A DNA stretch of 64,000 nucleotides, taken from Oscheius sp. JU75 (lineage: Eukaryota > Nematoda > Chromadorea > Rhabditida > Rhabditidae). The notes beneath the pieces are model-generated. The model was given only the letters and a program-made list of their open reading frames with translations, did no database searches and was not told the origin of the DNA. Position numbers and translations under genes: made by a program. Positions 1 through 14,190 of the stretch are shown piece by piece; position 1 is the stretch's first letter; the number at the start of each line of letters is the position of its first letter. Location of the stretch: the NCBI GenBank assembly GCA_037178855.1, contig JASJZC010000002.1:6770501-6834500 (forward strand), given 5' to 3'.

Positions 1-2111
1 ATGAAGAATGCGCTAACGAGGCCTTGGCTGCCTATCCCGAGGGAATGTAGCTTATCTATCCCACTTCTTTAAGAAAGAAAGCCGTTAATTTTGGTCAGAG
101 GGAGATGTTTTGTAAGACTGCTAAGGAACCGGGAGTACAACATTAATAGTTCACACACGGTGATTGAGGTGACAAGACAGCTGACAGCCACGAAATGACT
201 GAAGGGTCAGCTGTGTGGGGCGGGGAGGTCTCGAGCTTTTTATGGGGTCATTAGAGAAGGACAAGTGGTCAGGGAATGGGATGAGGCAGTAGAACTCTTT
301 GAAAACTTGGATAAACAACATGACCTAACAGCTCAGGCTTTTCATAGCCACAGATAGAAATTCTCTCTCATAGTTCTATCAGTATCTGTCCATTCAATTC
401 TTTAGACAGTTGTAAAAGCATGTCTTCCGGTTCTCCCAAGAGTCCGTAGTCAATTCTTGCGTAAAATTGGAGGCTGTTGACAGCTGGTGTTCCATAACAA
501 CCAATTTGCTCCCTGTGTTTATGCCTGTCCCGAGCCCTCTTAATGCCCAAAGTCGATTGGATTGACAGAGTCAATGAGCCGGAAAAATTTTCATGGGTTA
601 TCCTTCTCCTCTATAATCAACCTTTTCAGATAACTGACTCTTCGAATTTTCCACTCCTGGATGTCTGGTCAGAAAGGAGCTGCTGTGCCACTCCGGTCTG
701 GGTCATCGAAGCTTATGGTAGCTACAAAAATAATACCGTATACCAAAAAATGTTACAGGTAGAAGAGTGATGGTTCTCTCGGAAGCGCGTTTCTCCTCAA
801 CTCTCTCCACCTTCCTTCCTCGTCCCATAGCGTCTCTCCTCGGTATTCGTCGTGTCTCTTCCCATACCATTACTGTTCTGGACTGGAACGCAGACCTTAT
901 GGGTCTCCTCATACCAGGTTCTTGTACCATTCTACCACAAAAACAAGACATTTTAGGCGACCCTCTGATAATACAGAACGGCTCCAGGTCAACCGTGGCC
1001 AGATGTCAGAGAATAGGTCAGGGAAACAATTGGCAGTGCCTATTGGAGAACACTGGCCGGGAAATTGCGAGATCACAAGATGGCAACCTCCACTTTTCGA
1101 CGGACCTAAGTTTTCAACTGAAACTGCTACTTATTGCCGCCTTGACAAGAGTGGCCGGCGTGACTGCTCGGGTACAAGGAGGGGCTGGGTCCGGAAGCTG
1201 CCTTCCATTTCGATAGTATGCGGGTTACTGTGAAAAAAAAATTATTTGAACCAGTTGTGGCTCGATTCTACCAAGTTACCGATGAAAATAAGCGTTGAAA
1301 ATGGTGGGAGTAGCTGACACCGTCACGAGGCCTTGCAATAAGAAGCGGGGCCAACTCGAGCACGCATCTGTTTTCTCTTCTCGGCTGGGTATCTATCTCT
1401 CTGGTTGGGTTGTCTTCAGTTACTTAGATCTGCATATGATCGCGCAAACTGCTGGATTATGGTTGCGACTGGACTCCTGGGTCCAACTCTGCTGTCAACC
1501 GCGCGCTTTCCCCGTGAAGGTAGACTACAAGTCGCGCATGGAAGGGAACAAATCTGAGCGTACAATTTTGACGCTTCCCTATTACTCGTAGCCCTGATAG
1601 AGAATGGCATCAAAACGACGAGCAAACACTTCTCATCCTTACTATTCTATTGATGACGCTTATCGATATCATTCTTCCGAACATGCAAGCCCAAGTACCA
1701 TATTCTCGGCTTTGAAACACCAAGTTGCTATGATCCTAATGTTTTTGAACAGGAAACTGCTTAAGGTTAGACTTCCTTTGATGTGATATATTTAGGCATT
1801 TTCAAGACACGAACTCGACCGAGATTCCAAACCGATTCAGTGACTATTCCGAGTTTGGCAAGGTAGTGTTTATGGAGCGTTCGACTTTATCTTTTTTTGT
1901 GTCTGCCACAAATTCTAGATCTGGATAAACAACAATAACTAACAGCTGCGGAGGTTGTGGCTGTTTCGGCCTTGGATAAATGACCTAACATCTGGTCAGG
2001 TTACTGAAAAAAAAAACGAAGAGATATCTTTATTTATTACATATATATATGCACCTGAACCAATATAAGAAGATCTTTGCGTACCCGTGTAGAGGTATTG
2101 GAGATTTGCAG
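1..2111. other. Stretch without a recognised gene
   Basis: No open frame here has the splice-joined continuity or family resemblance seen in the genes further right. The longest frames (plus strand, about 767-1216) overlap each other in different frames and resemble nothing I know. Three short related strings built on GGATAAAC/TAACA occur near 313-338, 1922-1947 and 1974-1996 and look like fragments of a dispersed repeat. Confidence 0.5.
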
Positions 2112-4952
<2,841 letters not shown>

Positions 4953-5158
4953 TTCTAGAGCCAGGTAATTTAAATAGACCTTTATACTTTCTCGCACGTA
5001 ATCCTGAGCCCAATAACTCAATTTTTAAAGACAAAGTAACCATGAAAAACAAATTTTAATAGCCAAAATGATACTGAGAACATGTGTGCATAAATGTAGA
5101 AAATCATCGTGGGACAGAGAGTTAAAAATTGAGAGACGCATGTTTGACAGTTTGGAGC

Positions 5159-5178
5159 CGAGAGAGAGAGAGAGAGAC
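5159..5178. repeat. (GA)n tract upstream of HDAC3
   Basis: Pure GA dinucleotide run about 205 bp upstream of the HDAC3 start, reading as CT on the gene's sense strand. Similar tracts precede three other start codons in the window (see findings). Confidence 0.9.
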
Positions 5179-5368
5179 AGCAATTTTTGAGAAAAAGTGG
5201 GACAGAATACCGGCATAAAATAAACTAATAGTGTAAGATCAAGGTGGGTGGAGATATTAGAGGAAGAGAGAAAAAAATATTAGGAATAAATACAACGAAC
5301 TGACGGACCCGTAGATGAGCTTATTTGGACGAAAAATGGATTGGAATGGGAGTGAAAATACACAAAAG

Positions 5369-8300
5369 CTATTGGGAGGCCTCGATAGAGGCTGAGGGGA
5401 CACTTTCGGGTTCCGGTTCCTCCTCCGAGGGAGTATCCTGATGAAGCTCGGCCAGGAGCTGGGCCAGGGCGTGACTGGATTCGAGGCGGGAGAGCGCCAG
5501 CCAGCAGATGTGACGCTCGTGGCGGCGAAGAAGACTGGAAGTGATGGGTTTAGGATGATTAAATGAAGGTTTTGACCACGTTAGGGACTGCCGGTCAAAT
5601 TTGTCAATTTCTACCAGTCTGTAAGGTAACAGCTCTGTCAGCTACCTTGCTCTTTCTGTCTAGCCGGTACTGTCAGTTCGTGTCAGGCATACACTACTGG
5701 CGTTCCTAGTCTAAAAGTCGGTTAGTGGCAAACGTCTGAGATGCCTATTAGTTCAGTTTTTTTCATTCTTACACGTCCTTGTGGTTTGATGTAAGTCAAT
5801 TTCTGTCAACCCTGATTACTGTTTCATTCATTCGATCAATAACAGCAAAACAACTCACTGTCTTCCTTCCGCCGAATAACGGGCCATATTTCTTAAAATC
5901 AGACAGCTGGTCAGACGGATACTCTTTGTCACGGGACCCTCCGGCTCGTCCGTAATGTCGCGAGGAAGAAAGTTGAAGGCGTGACGACGAATCGCATCGT
6001 AGGCAGCATGACGGCTGTATCCGGGATGATGAGGAATGTCACGGGGCTCGTCTAGACTATAGGGAGGCGGGTGGGCGGGAGCTGTGCCGTCTTTTCTCTT
6101 CTGAGCAGCAGCCATCAACTGGCTTTCCTGGGCGTGATGATCTTGAATGTGGGTGACGAGGGACCATCTGGAATTTCGTATTATTTCGAGTATTATCTCA
6201 AAAAGCAAAATATGTAAAAACGCACTTGCTCCTCGGGGTTCCATCACATCCGGGCCATTTGCATGGCTGTGGTTCTTCTGTCATATGCTCCTTTGAGCAG
6301 TGAACGATGACTCCGGTTGATGTGGCGAACGTCTTTCCACAGCCGTCCCATTCGCACATCATTGTTGTCTGCTGGTGGGCTGCTTCCTCGTCCGACTTCT
6401 CCTTCTCTTCTTTTGTGGCTTCTGTTTCCTCGGTGACAGCTGGCTTCTCCTCCTTGATCTTCCTGTGTCCATTGGGCTGCTTGTTCTCCGTCTCTTCGGG
6501 CTTCTCCTCAGGCGAATGACTTCGAGACGAGCTCGTTCTTCCGTTGCATCTGGAAAATGAATTTCATAAGTTTGTAATGAAGTTTTGGGCTATTTTTAAT
6601 CTCTCAACTATCTAAAGCACGATGGCTTCTGTGGCGGACTCTGATTATTTTTGTTTGTTCGAGGCCTCAAACCAGAAGCGAGCCAATTATGTTGTCTAGA
6701 AGTTTAATTGTTCTGAAACAGTTACTACCTAAATTGGATGGAATGTCAATTTTGGGTGCGCCCCAGAACTTGGTTTTTGTCCCAGTGAAGACACTGAGAG
6801 CCTTTTGTTATTAGGCGCAGTCGCCAATGCAAACTGAAGACAATTGAACGGCTAGTTCAGTGTCTAAACGACAAGTATTTAGTAATGCCACAGAATCCAG
6901 CTGTTAGGTCATGGTGTTTTTCAAAATTGTTGTGGTCACAGCTTCAAGAGTTGTTAGGACAAATCGTTTTTTCCAGGCCACAACCGTTGCAAAAGTCAAA
7001 TCACTCACTTTCCATTGACTCCATTCGTAATTGGCACGGCTATCGGCGCCATAACGACTTCCTGCACCGGAGCTGTAGCCTTCAGAATGTCCTTGATTGC
7101 CGTATTTGCGGAGGCCACAGTCGCCTGCGGCGTCGATATTACAGTAGCCGACGGGGGTGGCGCTGTTCCAAATGTTGAGGGCGCCAGTTCTGAAAGCATT
7201 CCGTCGACAGAAAAGTGGAGAAACTGACTGTGTGGACGATTCAGACGAACTCCTTGGGCAACCATCAGGAGATTGTTGTCGGCCATGCGGAACTGGACTT
7301 CTGGGAAGATTTGTCTGAATACAGCACAGGTTTAACGATGTTTTAGGCAGGTTTTACAGTACAAAGAAACAAAAACTCACTTGACTTGATTGCAGAACGC
7401 CGACAGCGTGCCGCTAAGCGAATGGAACTGATTCCTCAGATCGTCCACGTAGGCCGCATACAGCTCTCCCCTCGGCGTAGCAAAATTTGACTCCCAGACG
7501 CAATTCTGTCGAATCCACCGCTCTGTGAGCTGCCCTATTTCGCCGCCAGCTCCCGGTGCCGGGGCTGGAGGTGCTTGTGGTGTTGGCCTCGGGGCCGGGG
7601 TTGACGGCGGTGGCATCAACTGACCCGGGACTCCGGCTCGCTGTGGCGTCTGACCTGTGTAGACGACTCGCTGGGCTCCTGGAGGGAAAGACGGAGGATG
7701 ACCAGGAGTCTGAGGCTGGATGAAATGGCCGCCTTGGGGAGGTTGATGCATCGGATGGCCTGGAGGCCCGTGGGCGAATTGCTGAAATCATATAAGGGAA
7801 TTGATGTTTTTCTCGGTTTTAAAAAGTGGTCGAACTGCCAAAAAATTACAGCGCCGACTCGCACGGGTCAGACGCCAGTACCAGTTTCCGATCAAACTTT
7901 TGCAGTTAGAAAGCCAAAAAGTCACGAAAGAATCACTGTTTTTAGTCACAAATCAAAACTTGAAAAAACTCACAGCAGGAGGCTGATATTCGACGACTTT
8001 CATGCCGGCCAGTCCAGCTGGCCCGAAGGAGACGGCTTCCAGCGTCGCCATCGACAAAAGCTGCTGTATGAACTTGGGCTCCCGGCACATGAGATCACAG
8101 GCGACGTCGCCCATCTCCGACATCTGATAAAGACATTCCAGGGCGTAGACGCACATCATAATATCCTTGATTATGACCAAATTAAAGATCTTCTCGAGCA
8201 TCGGGCTGCTGATGAAATCGTTCAAGATGGCCTCATTGCCTTCGAACATACAGAGTCCTGTCATGATTTCCATGCATCTTATCAGCTAAAATTGCGTATT

Positions 8301-10693
8301 TTTTAGCAATAGGCCAAAAACTCTGCTAGTACCTTAAATTTATCGGAACTCTCCATGCCAACGTCCAGGACCCGGATCAGGGCGTGATGTGCCTTGTTGG
8401 CGAGCATTTCTGACGTAAGATTTAGCTAAATTTGTCACTTTTGAACAATGAAAAAGTGAAAGTACATCGCTGGCCAGGTTGGAGAGGGTGTCGAGCGCTG
8501 CCGTGTAGAGCGGGACCCATTTGGAGGAGGCACAGAGGAGTAGGAGCTTCATTACGGGCCAATTGTTTACGAGACTGACGCGATTAATCGGCTCGAACGA
8601 GTAGTTCCGGATTATGTTGATCACCTGAAAGCTTGAATTTGTTAGAGGATCACTTTTGGCTCAGATCCCAAAATTGTCCTATTGACCAGTAGCTTTATAT
8701 TTACCAAGATTTACAGCTATAATATCGTCTAGTCTAACGTTTAGACCACAGGTTTCTGTCATCTAGTCACTCTTGCCACTCGTCTGTAAGTTCTATTTGT
8801 CAGCCTAAACATTTATTAGCCTAAAAGTTCTATCAGCTTTATCTTGTCAACTTGTGCCTATCAAAGATCTTTCTTGTCAACCTCCATTTACAACTTGTAG
8901 ATCTGTTTGCTTAAGCAATTACAGCCATCCTAGTCTAATTGAAATAATTAGTTTTATATATATATATATATATATTGGCTCCATTTTCAGATAACTTCCC
9001 CAAATTTCTGAGCTTCTAAATACCTGATTCAGCCTCAAGGACATCGGATTCCTGACATCGTACTCGAGACGGATTCCATGCAGTATTTCTTCCTCCTCCT
9101 GCGAAGCCTCCTTCATTTCCTTCACAGCCTGTGGCACGAAGCATTCCAGGAACTCTTTTGGGGCTCCAGAATTCGCCCAGAAGGCAAAATAGTCCCGGCC
9201 GAAAGTCTTGGTCCAACTATCATACAGCTCCGACAGGTCACAATTATCTAGATTCTGAATATTTTTGCCGCCAAAAAGTGGCATACCCTCGTCAAAAATG
9301 CCGCAATGCGCTGCCAGCAGCGTCGGAAGATGCGGGGCGTGACTGAGACGAAGAAGTCGTGGCCCAGGATGGGAGAGGAGCGTGGCAATATTGAAGCCGA
9401 AGTCGATCTTAGTTGTTCGGTAAGGAACATGAAAAAATAGGAAAATACTTCGTTGGGAAGACCGGACAGAAGTGAGCGGAAGAGTCGCTGGTAGTCTGGC
9501 TCTTGTGATGGATTGCCTCGCTCGTCGCGTCGTAGGAATTCTGAAAAAAGGGCTTTTTAAAAAATTTCAAACTTTTAAAAATCGTTTGACAGACTGTTGA
9601 GTATTCAGACCTACCCATTATCAAGCATCAAAATCAAACGAGGATTTGAACTCAATTGGGCCGTGATTCGCAGCGGAAGACGCTCTAGCTGTGCTGACAA
9701 TGTTTCTTGGTTTTTTGACAAGGGCATGGGGCAACTTCGGAGCAGCAGCGAAAGGGGACATCATTTGCTGATATCCAGTACCAAGTTTGCAGCCTCTCTA
9801 GACCGAACAACTGGGTACTTTTCTCAAATATACGTAAAACTGAACCAGAACTGCACTAGAATGGCGGCAACCATAAATTAGTTTTTTTTCGAGACGCTAC
9901 GGGGTGAATTTATCCAATTACTAGGCGTTAGAGCGAGCTCAAAAGACAAGTCTTGAACCTAGAGCAGTTTAGATCAGAACCAAGATCAGTCTGGTTGAAA
10001 GAGATAGGAAAAGATCCGAGTTTAGTAACAAACATCCAACATGTTCCATGGGCTAAATTGGCCTTTAACTCAAGTACCTTAGAGACTTTCAATTTACGTG
10101 CAACACGACTGTTTTAGGTAAAGTTTCGAACAACAAGAGCAAGAATCTGTGAAAAACCAACCATGTCTCGCTCCCATACTGATCGGGCACTCGTTTGTGG
10201 CGAAGAAGGAGAGCTGTCGGCCTCGGTTGCGGAACTCGCTGTCCATCACGTCGTCAATGTCTCCAATCGTCTCGTTCTGCTCGTATTTGGACAGATACCT
10301 AGGTTTTTCCATGATCAGATCCAGAAAGTAAACCAACCTCATGTAGATCAGCTTGATAGCATAGTCCCCGTTGAGTATGTCCTCTCCGACGCCGAGCATC
10401 TCAGACACATCTATCCATTTCTCCTGTTGCGACACTTTCTGCCAGCCGCCGAAGGCCATCACAGTGTCGTAGAGGCGGAAGAGGTTGATTTCTACTCCCT
10501 GCACGCATGGTAACTTAAGCGGCGCGTTCCTGAAGCACTTTTTTGGTCAAAATGAAGAAAATACATACCATTTCTTCCTGTAAAAGTGCTTGACACCGTT
10601 GTAGAAATCGGCCATCCTGGAGAGCTTCTCCGGCGGGTCCGTGAGCCCGTCCAGGTAGTTTTCCATGGCCGATTTGCGTTTTCTCCTCTCCAT
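5369..10693 (-). CDS. arid2: ARID2/BAF200-like SWI/SNF (PBAF) subunit
   Basis: DNA-binding subunit of the PBAF chromatin-remodelling complex (swsn-7 in C. elegans). Fourteen exons join in phase: 10569-10693, 10338-10529, 10162-10298, 9449-9540, 9287-9407, 9024-9247, 8466-8624, 8333-8425, 7974-8285, 7381-7781, 7009-7314, 6226-6549, 5859-6167 and 5369-5534, giving about 986 residues against ~1835 in human; the long Gln/Pro middle is missing. Order of parts: ARID fold at about 15-115 (with LFRLYDTVMAFGGW and YMRYLSKYE); an armadillo-like helical region containing LLSGLPNE and YQMSEMGDVACDL; a Pro-rich linker; an RFX-type winged helix near 570-640; two C2H2 fingers near 785-842; and the conserved C-terminus with EGPVTKSIRLTSCLILRNMA. 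A 39-nt in-frame segment near 7190-7230 may be a small extra intron. The gene ends 416 bp before the HDAC3 ATG. Confidence 0.93.
6615..6856 (+). repeat. Interspersed repeat A, near full copy
   Basis: Lies in an ARID2 intron on the opposite strand to the gene. Shared blocks include 'gcacgatggcttctgtgg', 'agaagcgagccaattatg', 'cagtgaagacactgagag' and 'gcaaactgaagac'. There is no open frame, and I could not define terminal inverted repeats by eye. Confidence 0.8.
8955..8976. repeat. (TA)n microsatellite
   Basis: Pure TA run in the ARID2 intron between the exons at 8466-8624 and 9024-9247. Confidence 0.9.
9618..9722 (-). mobile_element. tRNA-related SINE-like element in ARID2 intron
   Basis: On the minus strand a D-arm-like 'cacagctagagcg' is followed at tRNA-like spacing by 'gagttcaaatcctcg', which resembles an RNA polymerase III B box. 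A normal cloverleaf with a matching acceptor stem does not form by eye, so I read it as a tRNA-derived repeat and not a tRNA gene. It lies in the 618-nt intron 9541-10161. Confidence 0.5.
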
Positions 10694-12736
10694 TTTTCTT
10701 GATAGACGAGGTTCTTACCTAGAAATTAGAGCTATAATATCGCAAATAAGTAGAAATCATAAACATATACCTATGAAGTTCAATTTTCTCGATAAAGAGC
10801 ATGAATAGACTGATTAATTGGGTAGATTGTGTCTATTCTACTGAATCTATGGCATGTACATCAAGAAATTATGTTAAATTTGACGCAAACTGACCCAGGA
10901 CGCCTCTAATGCAATAGAGCAAGTCTGGGGGCGAAAGGCGCGTTCGAATCGGGATTTTTCAGGTGTTCTCATCGCGCATCTTGCGTAAAACGCTCTCTGG
11001 AAGCATCCTTACCAAAAAGGCAATGAGGAAAAGGGAAAATCAAAAGGAATAGGGGTAAAAACAGGTGGTGCCAGGCTATTTGAAAAGGGTCGCACGCGAC
11101 GCAGCTGGTCGCGGAGCGGTCAGCGTTATGTAGTCAGAGAGACTATTTTTTGAATCAAGAAGACTGAAAAGGGTGGTGACAAATAGGAAAAATAGAAGTT
11201 TATGGATAGGCTAGTGAAATTTGTCGAAATCATTGGCAGAAGGCGGAAGTTTTACGGCGCGCAGCTGTTTTTTGATAAGAGGCGCATTGGGCGGGCCACG
11301 GCATATATCAAGGGGGCGAAAATATGTATTCTTTAAACGAAAAACGTGGGAAAATGACGAGAAAGAGACAAGAAGTGTGGATTTCCTTGTAGGACGAAAA
11401 TTGAGAGTTCGCAGCTATTTGGCTCAAGCAAATTTCAAATTTTCGAGATTGCCGGAAAGTCAAACTTTCTTTTCGGCGATATTCCTCCGTTTCCAGGGTT
11501 TTCCGTAGGAATTTTAGCTCCATAGCAATGAGAACTTTGTCCAAACAATTGGAACAATGAAGTAGATTAGATTAATAATAGGTAACCCGTCATTGTCATT
11601 TCCGTGAGCTACTTCGACGCCCTGTGCTGAGCGATTATTCATTGGAAAATTCAGACAAATGGAGACAGGAGAGTAAAAATGAACAGCTGTTTCGAGCTTG
11701 GTAGATTTCAGTATCTGCATCTGGGTGGCAAACCTCTCCAGGTCCATGTAGTACAATAGATCAGCAATATTCGGAGTTCGCAACAGTTGTAGAGCTTGAT
11801 TCGGCTGGCAGGCTGACTTCTGCATTCGCTCCTTCGCATGGCTAGGCTACCTGGCCACAACTGGCTTCAGCTGGAAGACAAGATAAGAGATGACATCCAG
11901 AACCTACTTTCATGATAGACCATTTCGAGAGTCTTTTAGAGTAGCTGTACTCGAACTCAACTCCACCAATGTTTTATTGTAAAGAGTCTTTTGTAAAATT
12001 TTCTGTAACTATTCTTTGTTTTATTCAAAAGAGAGACAAGTACGAAAGCAACAAACTTTGTGCAAACTATGTTGATTCTGCATGACAGGCAATCGAAAGG
12101 ACATCAATTGTTTTGGCTGTGTCTGAGGGAGACTGTTGTGGAATCCACGGTCTTTGTCTCTCTTTCTTTGTTTCAACAATGTAAGAAATAGTATTATAAT
12201 TGAAAAATTTAGGCGACAAGGCCGCTACAGATAGAAAAAGAATAAACAATAATACCGGGTACAAAACAAAAACTAGAAAAGAATAGTGGACCTAGGAGTC
12301 ATCGACCCGCAAGGGACCCACACAAACTACAGAACAATAAGTGTACAGGTGGTTAAAAAACTGAGAAAAGTATAACAGCCAGAAGTTTCGGGAAGCGAGA
12401 GGTACCGACTAGCCTTGAGTAGAACTCATGGCAGAACTGACAATACTACATTGCGAAGATTAGGTCAACTTTTCAACTCCTGTCAAGCATAATCGGCACT
12501 TGTTTCGGAGCGATTCTACCTGAAACTCTTCCTTCGACTTGTCGTTAGTTCTACTCGCCGAGAGAGAGAGAGAGAGAGAGAGAGATACACTACCCAATGT
12601 AACTTGTGAACTTTCCCCATTCAGGTTTCCCTCCCCAAGAACCGGCTTCCCGACTGATTGCTAGCTGATATCCCGTCTGAAAGGGAACTCGTCTCTTGTC
12701 GCTTTCCTGACCCCCTTTCCAGTTCGGTCAGCTGCC
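10694..12736. other. Intergenic, no gene supported
   Basis: Spacer between the ARID2 start and the secreted protein gene. A tRNA-like stretch at about 10885-10965 on the plus strand includes 'aatgcaatagagc' and the B-box-like 'gcgttcgaatcggg'. A minus-strand frame at 11514-11825 is open but has neither splice continuity nor a recognisable family. A (GA)n tract at about 12561-12584 lies roughly 150 bp before the next start codon. Confidence 0.5.
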
Positions 12737-13813
12737 ATGAGGCTTCTTCTTTTAGCCCTCCTACCGGTTAGTCTATTCTCCCAACAAGAGCCATTCTTTG
12801 CCAACCGACTAGGAGGAGACTCGCTGATTGACAGAATCCGGATTGATGACTACCATGGTCCGGGAAAGGTGAGAATTTTTGCAGGTCACAGTACATAGTT
12901 TTAGGACATCCATCCCGACGTGGATGCGAATGAAATTCTCGGTAATTTCATGAATCCTTTCGTGGAGATGTATGACAGTATGCAACAGAACTACAAGGCG
13001 AGACAGTACGCGGAAAGAGTTCAGAAGGAGAGGGATGAGGTTTTGCTCCCAAATACACTATATATCAGTAGTTCAGAGTCCCCTGAGTAGTTCAAAGAGC
13101 ATCTTTGAACTGTTCGAGAAACTTCAAAAGCCTACGACAACCACAACTCCTCAGCCACCTTTGATTGAAAGACTATTAAAGCCATATGTAGAGCCCTGGC
13201 AAAAACAGTTTGGGTACTTGACAGAGGATATGGCTAATCTCATTCATCCGACAACGACGACCACAACAAGGGCTCCGTTGACAGAGAAGAAGGTTAGTTC
13301 TGGACAGAGAGTTAGAGTGACAGTGATAGTTCTTTCTTCCAGAGTCTTCTCGAGCGAGCTTTTGCCGCCTTCATTCCCTCTCTCCGCCAGTCGACCACCC
13401 CTGCTCCTGTTCTCTCAACTACCCCTAACTGGTTCGATCCCAAAGCTCTTGAAAGGTTCCTGTTCCACAAGGACAGAAAAAAGAGACAGGCATTAGCCCT
13501 CTTCTCAACAGACTCTAAGCCAGAGGTGTCCAAGGCTCTGGAGGTGGCTAACCCCTTCACTCCGAATCCCCTGATGGCCATGTTCACGATGAAACCGATC
13601 CCGGCTCTCAATGAGTACAGTATGTTGACAGATTGACAGAACTGGTGCTTTGCAGAGGTCGAGGCGAAGCCAGTCCACGACCCATCTACCCTCCCACTTC
13701 TGAATCCTACCTTCAAAATACAAGATCCGTTCTACAATCCCCTCTTCCCGAACAGGAAGTCGAAAATATTCGATCTACTGGCGGGAGGAGAAGCCGTTCG
13801 AATTTTAGGTTAA
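12737..13813 (+). CDS. Secreted protein of unknown function
   Basis: Not recognised. Five exons join in phase (12737-12868, 12905-13039, 13077-13292, 13343-13619, 13656-13813) to give 305 residues. The N-terminus MRLLLLALLPVSLFS is a clear signal peptide. Two Thr-rich linkers (PTTTTTPQPP and PTTTTTTRAP) separate three amphipathic helical-looking blocks, and a dibasic stretch DRKKRQ near residue 190 looks like a furin-type cleavage site. The C-terminal part is rich in DPFYNPLFP-type residues and ends with a short hydrophobic helix. No cysteines are seen in the mature part, so disulphide-stabilised folds are unlikely. A poly(A) signal AATAAA is at 13843-13848. Secretion and processing are inferred from sequence only. 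Confidence 0.8.
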
Positions 13814-14190
13814 GAAAGCCCTGTCATTTTGATGGACCTAATAATAAATGTTTTCCTGAGTTGTCTAATTTCTGAATCTCCTTACTTTTTTTTTACTTTC
13901 TTTCATAAGAATACTTACTACCAGCGTGAGTGCTTAGCCGAGTGTCCTGTCAATCGTCTTTTTATTCTTGAGGTTTGGCTGATGCCCCGTTGGGGCTCGT
14001 GATGTGCTCGTGGGCGAATTGAACTTTTCACAATAACTCCAAAATCGAGAAAAACCTGATGAATCTATTTTATGACAGTCGAGCTGTCCCAATGAGACTT
14101 CGCTTTATTTCATTTTTAAACCATTCTTGAACATATGCTTTTGAAGAATTTTTACATGGGAACAAGCAGACCAGTTGGGAAGGCGAAGTT

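Noticed and set aside
767-1216. 149-codon plus-strand frame
   Set aside because: Overlaps another frame of similar length, has no splice context, signal peptide or family motif; likely chance.
7190-7230. Extra 39-nt intron in ARID2
   Set aside because: Splice-like ends exist, but the frame is open with or without it and the linker is not conserved; left as a note.
11514-11825. Minus-strand 103-codon frame in the spacer
   Set aside because: Open, but no donor/acceptor partners, no family and unusual composition; not enough to call a gene.
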